Made by a program: the position numbers and the translations under genes. From the NCBI GenBank assembly GCA_030704615.1, contig CM060734.1, positions 19,284,001-19,348,000 of the forward strand: a stretch of DNA of 64,000 bases, in the 5' to 3' direction. Of this stretch, positions 42,488 through 54,800 are shown in pieces; the first letter of the stretch is position 1; the number at the start of each line of letters is the position of its first letter. The notes under the pieces are model-generated. The model was not told where the DNA came from, searched no databases, and worked only from the letters and a program-made list of their open reading frames with translations. Source of the stretch: Takakia lepidozioides (Eukaryota > Streptophyta > Takakiopsida > Takakiales > Takakiaceae).

Positions 42488-43021
42488 CCATTCTACATGT
42501 ACATCCTTCTCACCGACAATAAATCGAAAGTGATGATAGAAAAATTTGGAGGACCCGAGCCACTTGTGTTGTGCATTTCATATCTAGACGGTATCATTAT
42601 ATCCAGCAAGAACTCCGCGTTGTGTGAAATCCACATATGTGACAGATTTCTTGGAGTGTCTGCCTGGCAGAGTAAGGCAAACAGTATTGGAGCATTCTTG
42701 AGTGAAGACGAACTAGCGCCTCCTGAAGGTAAGCAGCATGTAAATAGAAAGACGGGGTCATGAGAGGGAAAGACTCACAGCTGTGTTTTTCTGCTTCCAG
42801 CTTTGGCAGGCCAGCTTGCCCAGCTCCTTTTGCAAGTGCTGGACCCCCTGTATCGAATTACTAAGAAAGACTGCAACTTGCTGGGGAGTGCACGACAACT
42901 CATGAGTTTGCATTTCGGCATTAGCCATCTCTGCACCTTCCTGCACATTACTGCAACAATGTCATGCACACGGTTGGAGAAAGTTGGCCTGATCGGGTAC
43001 TCCTTTCAATCTACAATTTGA
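42488..43021 (+). CDS. Unrecognised two-exon coding segment (strand uncertain)
   Basis: Plus-strand exons of about 42488-42728 and 42801-43021 join in phase across a 72-base GT-AG intron with a good polypyrimidine tract (TTTTTCTGCTTCCAG). They read KVMIEKFGGPEPLVLCISYL to EDELAPPE, then LAGQLAQLLLQVLDPLYRIT to a stop. No domain is known to me. The minus strand is also open and has splice-like sites here (GEMANAEMQTHEL-type frame), but its intron would be only about 50 bases. The plus strand is therefore preferred. Confidence 0.35.
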
Positions 43022-43304
43022 CAACCAGCTTCATCACAACCGCGAATGGTACCTTGTGGTGAGAGATGCTCATCTCCACCGAGTTCCTGTCCATTTGACT
43101 CGATATGAAGCCCCGAAGATAAGGGGCTGCAGGGAAGTAGAGAGACATGTCTTACTTGCCGATCTACTTGGAGGACAAGAAAGTTTACCCATAAATACTG
43201 TCTCGACTGTGACCCATGTCCATAGTAGTCCTCGGTCACCTTCTCTCCTAGGCTTGCCTCATACTGTTGATCCTGCAACCCTCTCCGATCTACTTGCATG
43301 TTAA
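43022..43304 (+). CDS. Coding-like ORF, possibly a further part of the preceding gene
   Basis: A plus-strand frame reads HHNREWYLVVRDAHLHRVPV, LTRYEAPKIRG and LLADLLGGQESLPINTV to a stop at 43304. It looks like real protein sequence but is out of frame with the exon ending at 43021, with no intron between. No domain is recognised. Confidence 0.3.
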
Positions 43305-43525
43305 GACAATCTCTCTAAAGCCGTGCTAGTTTTGTTTTTTTGTTAGCCTGATGAATCATCCATCTCCAAAATCTTGACTTGTGGATTCAAGTTTGAGGTA
43401 CTCTTCTGATGAAATGTTTTCAGGAGGGCATTGGAGATCTCAACCGAGAGTTCTCGTTTCCGGAAGAGCACCGGTCGAGCTTAGAGTAGACGTCATCCTT
43501 TGTAAAAGAGGAATGACAGAACTCT

Positions 43526-43798
43526 TTAGGAGAAACAAACTTTGCATGAGGTGTCTGTGATAACCTTCTTCAGGGATTCAAGGTAGTCTTCAAGGTTCGG
43601 CAGCAAGGACAGCAATTCAGACGGATCACTGGGCAGGGCTCCAAGCTCCACGAATTCAGCCCTTCGTAACGCGGCTTCTGCGTCTTCGAGTTGCGTCTGG
43701 GTATGTTTGTACCGCAGCCAGCATTCAAGTGCTTCGTTGTCTTTCTTAAGTACTTCTCTAGACACACCCAAAAATTCATTATACGGTATGGAGTTCAT
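43526..43798 (-). CDS. Charged helical coding segment, unrecognised
   Basis: The minus strand encodes FLGVSREVLKKDNEALECWL, then QTQLEDAEAALRRAEFVELG, then LLPNLEDYLESLKKVITD, a coiled-coil-like pattern. The stop is at 43526. A LINE-B copy lies directly upstream at 43.87 kb and may have cut it from its 5' exons. It may belong with the minus-strand segments at 41.1-41.8 kb. Confidence 0.35.
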   Translation of the reverse strand: MNSIPYNEFLGVSREVLKKDNEALECWLRYKHTQTQLEDAEAALRRAEFVELGALPSDPSELLSLLPNLEDYLESLKKVITDTSCKVCFS

Positions 43799-43869
43799 GG
43801 GAGGAAGAACGATCCGACTATTGACTCAATATGCAGAGGTTTATCCAGCTAATGCGGGATGTTTGAGAG

Positions 43870-44720
43870 ATTGTACTCATAAGACGTTGTTTGCCGTAGC
43901 CTTGTGGCCATTGACCCCGCGCCCAGTTTGAGCGGGAACAAAAGGGACAGAACCTACCCCTGTCAGGGGCTGACGTTGGTAGTAAGACTTACCTCCATAT
44001 AAAGAATTAATCCGGGTTTTCCAGATATCCTCTAGAAATCCCTTCACACAAGCATCAATCTGCTGTGTGTGATTTGCCCAAAAACTAGGCCTCAGGAGGG
44101 CCTGGGCTTTTGGCTCAGCCTTGAGACTTTCAAAGTTGGTAAACAGGGGTACAGGCACAATTCCCTTAATAGATTTGAAGAGAGCGTCTCTTTGGTGAGA
44201 GAACCCCGGACAGTGTATCAGAAAATGAATACTGTCTTCAGATTGCCCACAAAACGGGCAATTGCACTCTCCCTTTCCTCTCTGCTTCTGTTTGCTGTTC
44301 AAAGGTAGGCTTCCTGCCCTGAGTTTAAATTTCAGTCTAGTGCCGAGAGTGGGTAGACCCTTGAGGTCATCCAAGATGTCCTCCCCCATGTCACAGACTG
44401 GAAACAAGTTCAGGGAAGTTTTCTGCCTAACTTCATTTTCATCAGACAATCTCATGGCAACAGACATGGCTGAGGACACTACAGCCTCTAAGTCAGATTT
44501 ATCCAGCAGGGTCAAGACTTGCGGATCCAGGTCCAGGTCCTTGAGGATCTCTTCTACTCTCTGTTTGAGAGTAAGGCAGAGAGGAAGGCAAATTCTCTGT
44601 GCCACCCTCTTTACCCCTTTTAGCCTGGTAGCCTCTGCCCTTTGGCAGTGGACAGTAGCCTGAAAAGCTTGGGAGAGCTTGACCTAGCATTGTTTTGCTG
44701 TATGTGTAATAAAAGCATTA
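43870..44720 (-). mobile_element. LINE-B 3' part with reverse-transcriptase zinc region
   Basis: The minus strand has a 242-residue frame: VEEILKDLDLDPQVLTLLDK, then TRLKFKLRAGSLPL, then a zinc motif CPFCGQSED and [14 protein letters not shown]. The 3' UTR ends GGCTACGGCAAACAACGTC, TTATGAGTACAA. It is the longest LINE-B copy in the window but lacks the RT core. Confidence 0.85.
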
Positions 44721-45194
44721 GTCCGAGGGATAGAACAAGGCCATTTTCGGCATGCCAAAATGATTGGAGCCCACTGAGCTCGTCTACTACATTGGGGTCA
44801 CAGAATGAAGTAAACATGTTCAGGTTGTGTTTGAGAATGATCATAGATTACTATATTCAAGAGTAGAACACAGACCGTTGAAAGCGGTTGACTCTTTGCA
44901 TTGCATCTTCCAAGCTTCTCCTCTGTACGTCAAATTGCCTGCGACCCATACCGTGCCTTTGGTCAGGCATACCTCTCCCCTGCGCTCTGTCTGATGTACT
45001 TCTTGGGTTGTTGTCCACCCTGTCCCAGGGGTCCTTGTGGCCATCTGTGGACGTTTTCTATGTACTAGGATCAGAGATGCGTTGCTCACATGTACACCAA
45101 ATTCCCATTCTCAAGAGACTTTCTCCAAGTTGATTCATTGTTTTTTTGTTCTGGTTGCTGGTTGTTGGGGGGGCAAACTTTTCTGTCTTGTTTT

Positions 45195-45435
45195 CTACTT
45201 TCCGTTGTCCCCTAAGCTCTTTGAGCTTCCCCTGGACGTAATAAAATTTTATTCTTTCTTTCAGAAATGAAGATCAGAAATGCGTGGCAGCTTTACCTGC
45301 ACGAGGCACTCACCCTTAGACAATCACTGGAACAATAGTTCTTATCTCTGGCTCTGGTTTTCTGTTTCCTCTCTCATGTTTTCTTTCCATTTCCGGGGAC
45401 ATTATAAAGCACCATTTCATTTCATTCTCCTGTTT
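45195..45435 (+). mobile_element. LINE-A 3' fragments
   Basis: The block with CTAAGCTCTTTGAGCTTCCCC at about 45210 is followed by AATGCGTGGCAGCTTTACCTGC and CTTAGACAATCACTGGAACA. These match the end of the LINE-A frame at 34.9 kb. It ends CATTATAAAGCACC and CATTTCATTTCATT. Two truncated copies may be joined. Confidence 0.75.
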
Positions 45436-45721
45436 TTGGGCAAGGTTTGTTCTTAAGTTGGTTTCTGTGTCCCATGGGCCTCCCGCAAACTGAACAATTT
45501 TCCTCTCCTTTTCTCTTTGGTGGGAGTCTTGGCTCTTCATTCATATCTTTCTCCCAGGAGTAAATACATAGTTAGGACCAAAAGCCTCTACCCAGAAGCA
45601 ACCCCAGAAAGAAACTAAAAACAGCTTCCTAAAAAATCTAGCTCAAGCCCACAAAAGCAGAATTGAGTTGAAGTTCAACATGTAAACATCAAGAAATTGG
45701 AACATATTTAAAGCAAATGAA

Positions 45722-46864
45722 TTACGGGGGGCACTTCTCTCTTTTTCTCAGTTCATTCAGCTCCTTTGTCAGGGCGGCTTTCTCGTGCCCCTGCTTCAAC
45801 ACCTGCTTCTTAGCAATCTCCACCCTCTGTGACTCCAGTTTTTCCTGCTGTCCCCATTTCAAAAACCAGTGGTGAATATTTAAGTTCTTCTGTCTCCCCA
45901 GTCTATTAGAATGTACTCATATGAGGTTGTTTGGTGTAGCCTTGTGGCCATTGACCCTGCGCTCACTTTAAGTGGAACACAAAAGGACATAAACTACTTA
46001 TCGGGGACTGACGCAGGTAGTATGACTTACATTGGAACAGACAATTGATCCAAGTTTTCCAGATATCCTCTAGAAATCCCTTCACACAAGCATCAAGCTG
46101 CTGTCTGTGGTTTGCCCAATCACCCCCAGTCCATTAGAGGATGTCTCCAGGAAATGTACTTGTTGAGCTGGGTACAGATTTGGTGTTAATTTGTATCCCA
46201 TTGACGTGGACAGGTTGACTCTTGGGCCAGCATCTCTCTAAAGGGTCAAAATGGATCACTTACATGCAAAAGGGACAAAGAGACTACAGTATTTACCTTT
46301 GGAACAATCTCTCTGGATTTGCTGATGGCTGCCTCATCATGTGACCCTAACTCAGGCTGCAGCGAGCACTTGGTGGGTGGTTGTGATGTAAGGTTCTTCA
46401 ATCTCATCTTCATCTCAATTGTCTGTCAATATGTAAAAGAGTCAACAGTGAAAAGCTTGAAGCAATTGAAGTGTAGGGGATTCCAGGGGTAAAAAGAAAT
46501 GAAATAAAATGAAATGGTACTTTACAACATACTACATTGTCACAGTGGGCCAAGGGACTAGGAAGACATAAAGAATGAAACTTCCAGAGAATGTACTCAT
46601 TAAAACGTTGTTTGGCCTGGGCTTCAAGACAGTTTATTCAAAGGTCATCACTGGAGTGGTAGCTGACAGAGAGAACAGTGGCTGCGCTTCCCACACTGGC
46701 CGCTCCAGCCAGGTCTTACATACTGAAACATGGACAAGTTCTCATCAGTAGGGGACAAGAATGTGGACCTTGATTTCATATTCCATGGCACATTCAAGCA
46801 GCTCAAATTGGAGGTCCTCCACTTCCTTGCTATTCTGCTGCAGTGCACTGTCTGCCTCCATTTC
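45722..46864 (-). CDS. C-terminal exons of a coiled-coil protein, unrecognised
   Basis: Three minus-strand exons, 46769-46864, 46297-46422 and 45722-45847, join in phase 0 at GT-AG sites and end at a TAA. They read EMEADSALQQNSKEVEDLQF, then TIEMKMRLKNLTSQPPTKCS, then QEKLESQRVEIAKKQVLKQG and ELNELRKREKCPP. The heptad pattern suggests a coiled coil, as in kinesin-like or other cytoskeletal proteins. That is a guess; no motor or other domain is in view, and upstream exons were not found. Confidence 0.55.
45908..46135 (-). mobile_element. LINE-B 3' fragment in a coiled-coil gene intron
   Basis: AATGTACTCATATGAGGTTG, GCCTTGTGGCCATTGACCC and CCAGATATCCTCTAGAAATCC follow the LINE-B end order, truncated near 46135. 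Confidence 0.75.
46495..46622 (-). mobile_element. LINE-A tail and LINE-B terminus remnants
   Basis: GAAATGAAATAAAATGAAATGG then TACTTTACAAC is a LINE-A 3' tail read from the other strand. AGAATGTACTCATTAAAACG at 46588 is a LINE-B end. Confidence 0.55.
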
Positions 46865-48703
46865 CTTCAGGTGAAAAGAAATTATAATCAGTTTCTTTCT
46901 TTACTTCTTGCAGTCTTATTTGTGAAGACTGGTTCTAGGTTCCTTACCAAAGTAAATTATCTTTACCAAAGTAAATTATCTTAGCCAAAGTAAATTATGG
47001 GGTAGACTATGATGCCAAGAATCAATTTCAGAAATTGCTGAGAGGTAGGTACATTGCATGCCATAAGCAGTGAGATAGAAAGCATTCAGGAATTTGCATG
47101 CAATGACAGAAATGAAATGAAATGGTGCAATGACAGAGAAACAATCGTTTTCTTGCAAGAAAATAATAGAGATGAAGGAAAACAGAAGTCTATTGCAGGA
47201 CGTGGCTGTTTTTTTCTAGTTCCTCTCAACAATATCAACGATTTCTTCACAAACCATGGAATGGAGACAACCTTAAAGATGGATGAGTCAGTAAGGGGTT
47301 GCGTGAGTGTGTGGTTTTCTAGAGAGAGGACAGGAGAAGTAGTGAAGAATTTGAAAGGGTGCCAGGTTAGGAAGGGGCCTATCTTAAATTAGGGAGGCAC
47401 CTAAAAAAGCGGAGGTCACAAAAGTTTGTGGGGAAACCAAAGGTCAGGACGTCAGGACCCTACCCTGACCTTTGTATATCCAGTTGATGCATGCCATGAT
47501 GTACCATACAATTGAAGAACACATCGCAGACACAAGCATCCGTCCCTATTTCGATTTTGCTGAAGGCTGCATATGCCCAAGAACGTACATCCCCTCTCTG
47601 CCGAGCTCTCCAGACGAGCTCTCCAGACGATTCTCCCTAGTTAATCAGTAGGCTAGCAGTCACGCTTCCTTGTCATTCGTTATTCATATAGAACGTATGG
47701 TTTTTTTATTTTATTGCACAGCGCAATCATTGCAGGGATTGGAGGTCCGGCCGTCTATGGACGCCCACCCTGCCCCCTTAGGCCCTTACTTAGGCCTTGT
47801 CATTGCCTTCGGCAGTCTCTCTTCTGTTGATCTCGGGCTCGTCCCGCATCCCATGGATGTGTACCATGCCTTATGGCATCATTGGGGTTATTTTTTCCCC
47901 TCACTAAAGATTTTAAACGGCCTATGCCTTTAAGAGAAAAAAAAGAAGGATGAAGAAAAAAGATAGAGAACACAGTGCGATGATACTGAGAACTCCCAAA
48001 GAAAAGACGACAGGCTCAGCTCGACAGCTGGAGACGTAATGAAAGAGGGGCAAAGCGACGGTGCATTGATTTTGTGGCGGCTCCCCAATCCAGGAACACT
48101 AGGTATACTTGCTTACTCAACAGTTTGAGGAATCCAAAACAGATAGGCCCCATCTCAACAATTTAATCATCCACAATGTACCAAGCTCTTTATTACAAAA
48201 CTGCATAAAAACTGAACGTGCAGCCTGAGAAAGGCTCAGATCCATGAAACCTGAGTGACCGTAGAGAAAGTGAGCTACCACCTCAAAAACTTTCAAAGTT
48301 TTCCAGGGTAGAAGTTGGCTGCCTTATGGCCTCTTACCAGGTTATGTTTTACTTTGACTCACGTAAAAACTGCATTGTAGACCGTGTGAAAAGAAAACTA
48401 CCTGCCTATCTGCCCGTAATCTGAGATTACGGGCCCCAGCCCATGGGCTCCACGGCGTAACAGGACAAGCGGGGATTTTATGCTATTTACAGCCCGCCAA
48501 AACTACACTCGCTAGGGTTTAGCGCTCCTCTCACGCATCAGCTGGTCTGTCTGCGCCGCCTACCTTTGCATCGGTACTGTGCTTAGCGGCGTGAGCAATA
48601 TCAGACTTACTACTTGATTCTACTCGTGTCAGTGCGCAAGGAGGGCAAGAAGTGCTGATAGTTCAAGCTACCTCATAGTCTTGCTCAGCAGAGCTTCTCG
48701 AGA
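46865..48703. other. Spacer with B3 gene promoter region
   Basis: A short LINE-A tail (GAAATGAAATGAAATGGTGC) occurs near 47110. No exon was found. GCTAGGGTTTAGC near 48512 resembles a telo-box, common in promoters of plant housekeeping genes, about 190 bases before the B3 start codon. Confidence 0.4.
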
Positions 48704-50101
48704 ATGGGACCAAATGCAAACTCGTCATCATATGAGGACGTTCGCCGGAAGAGAATCGAAGAAAACAAGAAACGTATGCTAGAGCTTGGCTTCAAGGAAC
48801 TGTCCAAGAGCTTGAACAAGTCATCCTGTCCATCCAGTGCAACAGTTGTGCGGTCATGTAAGAAAAGATGCCTCTCCCTTCAGGAGCTAGGCATGGAGCA
48901 GAGGCGGTCTTCTCGAGTGGCTGCCAAGCCAGTTGTGGATTACAAAGACCATTTTGAGATTTCTTGGCTGCGGGCAAGGTGTGGGTCCAGGGGAGACAAA
49001 CAAAGTCTCCCTCGCCGGTACTTCTCTGATAAGGCTCGCATGGCAGCCATTGAAGCTGCTGAAGAAATCACCAAAGGCTTAGAGAATCCCTGCATCCTCA
49101 AACCAATGCTGCACTCCCATACAGCGAGTGGGTTTTGGCTCGGGCTGCCGGCCGCCTTCTGCAAGGTGCACCTGCCATTACAAGATGGCCGAATTATGCT
49201 GCAGGATGAGCAAGATAAGGAATGGGAGACGATCTATCTAGCGAAAAAGGTGGGGCTGAGTGGGGGATGGCGAGGCTTCTCGCTGGACCATAACTTGGTA
49301 AATGGAGACGCATGCGTGTTTGAGCTCGTTTCTAGGACTAGATTCAAGATCCACATTGTAAGGGCCTCTGAGCAGGACCCAGCATCCCAGGATGCAGATG
49401 AAGCACCGACGGAAGGGGGAACATTGACGGCAGAGAAGAAAGAGACTAAACGTCCCACTAAGAAGTCAACTGCATCGTATCCAGCCAGAGAGAAAGTGGA
49501 AAAGAGCTCGAGCGGGAAAAAATCAATGACGCCTGTATCCAGGAAACTTCGTAAAACAATCAAAGAGGAGATGAACCAAGAAGATGCAGCTGTTCTTGAT
49601 GTGGGTCTGTGCAATAGAGTCAAACAAGGTGCCAAAGAGGACACAGCATTGAAGGTCGTTGAGGCAGCACGGTCTGGCAAACGCAAGAGACAAGTCAAAG
49701 AGGATGAGGTTGTGGTTCTCGAGCACAATGATGAGGAAGGTTCACTGCCTCCTCAGAAGGCCAAGACAAAAGGAGAAAAGACTCGCAGCAAGAAAAGAGA
49801 GGTCGCTGACGTAAATGAGGTGATTGAACTAGAATCTGATGAGGACGACGTTGGGCAGTCAGCAGCAGCACTTCAAAGCTTTAAAGAGACCAGGGGTTCT
49901 TGCCGGACATCACGGAGAGAACCGTCAGGGGGAGAAAGCAAACCATCAGGAAGGGTTTCTAAACCATTGGAGAAGACCGGTAAACCAGCACGTAGGATCA
50001 GTAACTCATCAGGGAGGACCAGTAAGCCAGCTGCAAAATGGCTTGGTGTGAGGCAAGCTAGAAGGCCCCGTTTGTTAGGAAATGCTCCAGTGAGGAACTG
50101 A
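48704..50101 (+). CDS. B3-domain DNA-binding protein
   Basis: A 465-residue single-exon ORF. The N-terminus (SYEDVRRKRIEENKKRMLEL) and the RRSSRVAAKPVVDY stretch match the plant B3 group that includes Arabidopsis At3g19184 and At5g42700. The B3 domain spans about residues 130-225: CILKPMLHSHTASGFWLGLP, then FCKVHLP, then GWRGFSLDHNLVNGDACVFE. B3 proteins bind DNA in the nucleus as transcription regulators. Residues 240-465 are basic and low in complexity, with acidic patches (VIELESDEDD) and R-x-SKP-type repeats (PSGRVSKP, SSGRTSKP). A telo-box-like motif lies upstream. The lack of introns is unlike the multi-exon relatives I know in flowering plants. Confidence 0.88.
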   Translation: MGPNANSSSYEDVRRKRIEENKKRMLELGFKELSKSLNKSSCPSSATVVRSCKKRCLSLQELGMEQRRSSRVAAKPVVDYKDHFEISWLRARCGSRGDKQSLPRRYFSDKARMAAIEAAEEITKGLENPCILKPMLHSHTASGFWLGLPAAFCKVHLPLQDGRIMLQDEQDKEWETIYLAKKVGLSGGWRGFSLDHNLVNGDACVFELVSRTRFKIHIVRASEQDPASQDADEAPTEGGTLTAEKKETKRPTKKSTASYPAREKVEKSSSGKKSMTPVSRKLRKTIKEEMNQEDAAVLDVGLCNRVKQGAKEDTALKVVEAARSGKRKRQVKEDEVVVLEHNDEEGSLPPQKAKTKGEKTRSKKREVADVNEVIELESDEDDVGQSAAALQSFKETRGSCRTSRREPSGGESKPSGRVSKPLEKTGKPARRISNSSGRTSKPAAKWLGVRQARRPRLLGNAPVRN

Positions 50102-51837
50102 CTGTAGCAAAATGTGCATCCGAAGTAGAAGTGAAGGTGAGTAGATTGACAAATGGATCGGGAATCCAAGGACCAGCTCTCAACATTGTGAGTTGATCAC
50201 GTGTAGTTTTGCGGGGAGAGGGCAAAACCTGTGCCCAGATCGCTGTGGTATGGATCAGATCTTTATGCAATTCAACGGTCGTATCAAAGCGAATCAATGT
50301 GGTAAGGATTAGAAAAGAGAGAGAGGGACAGAGAGTGCCTAGCAGAACCTTAGAACACTGCCTGCATGTGTTGGTGAGATTCTCTTTAAGTCCATCTTTT
50401 TATTTAGAAAATTTCCTCCAGCCCCTCAATATTGCAATGCCAAAAAGCAACTGCAGGAGAAAGGCCTCTCGTTCTTGGCCATTGCAGTAGGACCCAATCC
50501 CCTTATAACTTTGCTTTCTAGGTTTTTTGGATGTTTCTTGCGTGTTTCACCCTTTGCTGTGATGTGTAAGTTGTCATTTTATACTGCGGGCTGAACCACA
50601 CTATCAGCAGCTCACATATTGTCACTGGCTTGGGGGGGTCTGGTTTCAAAACTTGCCAGATAGACCAAAAGCTCTTGGTATGTCACTCTTTGTAAATGTC
50701 CTATACCCACATACCCACATCGAAAGGAACTAACGATTTCAGGTCCGGCCAAAATGGTCTAGCTATGAGGGAATGTGAGGTTCTAACAAATAATTAAAGA
50801 CATCAAATTAAAGTTTGAAAGTGTTCAAGCAATCTGAGTTGCAATGACCTTCCTAGTCAATTGCAAGATTTAAAATGTATACTTAAAAGAAAGTGATTGC
50901 AGTTTGTCTGCTGCCACAATGAAGCGTTCTTTGGACACATCTCCTGCAAAATTCTAGTTTACCTCAAATCTATGACACGTCCAAGGTCTTATGAAATTAA
51001 CTTCATATTAACTTAATAGCTAAGAGATAGTTTCTCTTTCGCAGGGATGTATATCTCTCTGCCTTCCAGCCCCCAAACCTCTCAACAAACATTCTATCTC
51101 GCACTCTAGAATTTCGAACAAGAAGCTGTCTCTTTCTCTTGACACTTTTACTCAACTCACCAAACTTCAAAGATGCAGATCCGGCAGCGATGAGCTTCAC
51201 ATGATCACACACGCCTGATCAACTTTCTCAAAACTGTGCGATGACTACATATATGAATATTTCTGGTATGCTCCAGCTGGAAACGTATGAACAGTCAGAC
51301 CACACACTTCTTGCCCTCACACTCCACAGTTAGACCGACGGCGTCAAGAACAGCCTCGGCTATCATCTTTCTAGCTCTAACAGCCCTTACACAGATCCTT
51401 CATCTTTCTCTCTGGGTGGCCACGATTGGTTTCAGAATGTCATCTAACGGTTCAACGCTGATGATGCAGTCAATTACTCAAAGCATTTTCAGAGTGTTTC
51501 AATTACATATTAGTATCAGCAGTTATCACTTGTTGGTAAACGGCTGAAGCAATTTGCACTTCCAATTCAAATGAAGTGATCAGTGCCACATCTTGATGAT
51601 AACAAAATGAGAGTGTCAAAGAGCCGGGAATTGTTCTTTGCATATCTCATATGCCTTATTCCAGCGGAGATCGAAGTAAGAAAAGGTCACCATTGCATGA
51701 CAACATTGCAGTAACTCTCACTCCCCCATCGAAAAACTAATGGGTTTAGGGTCAAATTAGTAATAATAGTAGAACTAAACTCCGCATCTTGCGATGTAGA
51801 GGACAAGTTTTAAGATGGACATTTGCCTCCTGAGTTA
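50102..51837. other. Spacer; no recognisable feature
   Basis: Convergent 3' ends of the B3 and dikinase genes meet here. No exon, RNA gene or clear repeat was seen. Confidence 0.45.
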
Positions 51838-54800
51838 CTACATCTGTGGCCTCGTTTGTACAATGTACAGTTCGCCATCCTTGATCACACCCTCAATGTC
51901 CTGGGCTGATCCCAAGAGCTGTTCCACAGCATAGCCTGCGTCAGCAATCTTCGTTAAGATTGTTTTTTGGAAATTCTCGTCCAGGATCAATTGGTCTGAC
52001 GAATAGTCCACAACCCTTTCGTCCTCCACATCCATGGGAACACTGCCAGCAAATTCATGCCAAGATGTAAACTTTGTGGATATGCAGGAGAGACCAAAAT
52101 TTGCTCTTCCTATACCATCACATTGGCAGAAGCATTTACTGGATCTATCCTTTGACAAACTGGGAAACTCAACGAAGGGAGGTGGAGTAACAATCCTTGA
52201 ACATGCAAAGAGGAGACGTCATTTAGAGAATACTCACTTGACTGCATCGAAAATAGGCAGTTATCCTCACCATCATAGCCACCAAATTGGAGACAAATAT
52301 TCTTTTATTCCCAGCTGGGAGGATGCACTTTGTTGACGAAAAAAGCAGGAAAATAGAACAAAACTCAGAATAAAGAGAAAGGCAACGGACAGATAAACAG
52401 TTCAAAAAAGCACCTGTCATAGAGCCCAGCACCGGCGTATCCCTCTAGGTCCTCCCCGTTCGAATCCGACCTGAAGATGACCGATTGCTTGATAAACAAG
52501 CCTACTCGCTTACTGGGAAACCCCAACACCTGCATTCACAAAGTCATCTCATCAATTGCCCCCTACTGTTGCAATACAAGAGAAAACCAATTTCCTTTGG
52601 ATGTGTAGTTATAGACATCTGGTAGATGTACAAACCGTTATAATGTGTCAAATGTTACAGAAACAATTATGACCAGTGATCAAGCCTCTGTTCTTCTCAT
52701 GAGATGGATTGAAGCAGAGTATCAATGCATCTTGTGAACATAAGTAATATCATATTTTGACCACTGTCCTTCAACATGTAACTGAAATTCTTTCTACTTT
52801 GTACTCTCTTGTAGTAATCATTGGTTTGAGCTACCATAGAACCATAGCCCCTTGTAACCACCCATAGTACCATTTCATTCCATTTCATTTCATATTTTGT
52901 TCTCATGAGGCTCACTACTCTCTACCTTGGATTGTTGGGCTGCTTGATGGGGCCCACCTATATTTCCTTTGTCACAGTGGCTGTTATAAAATTCTTTTCT
53001 TTATTTTTTTTCAGGAAACAATGCCTCACTGTTCTCAAAGATCACAGAGGTCACAAGCCCGTCCACTCACCTTTGGTGACTTGAGATTTAACTTTTTGGC
53101 AACAAAGCTGAGTGCACGTCCTGAGTAAGCTCCCACCAGTGTCTCTCCCAACCCTTTCACCACCTGTCCAGTAAAAGAAAATGTGGGATTAGATTCAAAA
53201 GACCAAACAATCCTTCGTCATTCGTATGCTCTCATTGAGTTACCTGCTGTGCTCATCCCCTCTCTCACACACATTCTCTATAGATTCTATCAAGGTAAGT
53301 CATACTACCAGAGTGAGCCCCTCACAGAGGTAGTTTCTGGTCCCTTTCATTCCGCCCAAACTGGGTGTGCAGGGTCAATGGCTACAAGGCTATGGCAAAC
53401 AAAGTCTTATGAGTACATCTCTATAGATTCTCTATAGCTTTGTCAGAAAATACAAGCCAATGCAGTATTGCAGGCAGAGCAGATTGTATACCTCTGCGTA
53501 AATTTCAGTGTCATCTCCTGTTGCTGGATTAATGGTATGAATGACAAAAGCATAATCAGCTCGGATAATTTCTTGAACCAAGACAGCCATGCACAGATCA
53601 CTGTGGTCTATCTTTGCCTTGCGGGTACTGAAATAGGCCCTCTCATTCCATTTTGAGGCCCACACCTGACGAAAAGGTCAGAGAGACAAAACAAATATGA
53701 GAATATACTTCTTCAGCAATATATGCTCATATTCATGGCACAGCCCATTGGATGTGAACTAACTCCAAGAAGAAAACCTGCGAATTAAAACCTACAAAAC
53801 CCCTGCCTTTGCTTGGTGAGCATGTCGAATAACAATCAAGCGCCAATGGACTGTACTCAAGCATTGCAGTGGAACTTGGAAATCTAGCAAGAATATCAAC
53901 GGAGAGATCTAGTCCGTCCGAGGGAAACAGGAACTACCTGTGAGACACCTGGGCTAGGTGCAAAAGGGAAAAAAGTAAATATATTGTTGCCAACTTACTC
54001 GCTTGATAGCTGTCCAGGCTTGCTCCCATCTCTTCTCACCTTCCTCTCCAGGCCATGGCATACCCGAGCCTTTCATAGTACTCTTTAAGTCACTAACCTG
54101 CAAACACACCACTCCACCCCTCAGAAGTATGATTCAGGTGCCTACGGGAGAATAAATCTCTAATACCAATCCTTGGTCAATAGAGGAATCAGAGGATCAT
54201 CTCTCCACATCCTTCCCTCCCTCTTTCGTATGCAGTTCTATTCTACATGACAGACTAGCAATCCTTCATAGAAGTCCACAGTAAATGGCTGACACTAACT
54301 GGATGCCAGTAATTATCACTTGATAATGCAAGTGTGCACAGTAAGACATCTGTGTACCAATTGTGAAGGAGCTTGAAGACCCAACACAGCCTTGCGCGCG
54401 TCCTTCAGTTTGCTGAAGTCACCGTCATGTAGAACTTTACTTAGTGCTGCGATCTCTGAGGCCACATTCTGCAACATATTTTGTTGTTATATGACACATG
54501 TAGCAACAGCAATTAACAATCACAAAATACAAAATGTTTTTCAGTACACTGCACATGTATGCGTGCATGCATGTCATGGCTAGGTTAGGTCAGTCTTATC
54601 ATTTACTGATGGTGAAGCCACAAGTCAGTGTAAGCAAAGAGAAATTCCCTTTCCACCCAAACAGAAGTCAAGAATCAAGACCTCCAGATACTGCCTTATG
54701 GGATGGTCAGACATCATAGCACAGGGTTGATGTGGCCAGGAAAGTATCATGGCAGCTACCTCTGCAGATACAGAGCTTAGCAGGCCACACCACATTGCTC

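Noticed and set aside
42758-42951. Minus-strand exon reading GEMANAEMQTHEL-type sequence
   Set aside because: Good donor and acceptor, but the intron to the next minus-strand piece would be only about 50 bases; the plus-strand model fits better. Kept as an open question in the findings.
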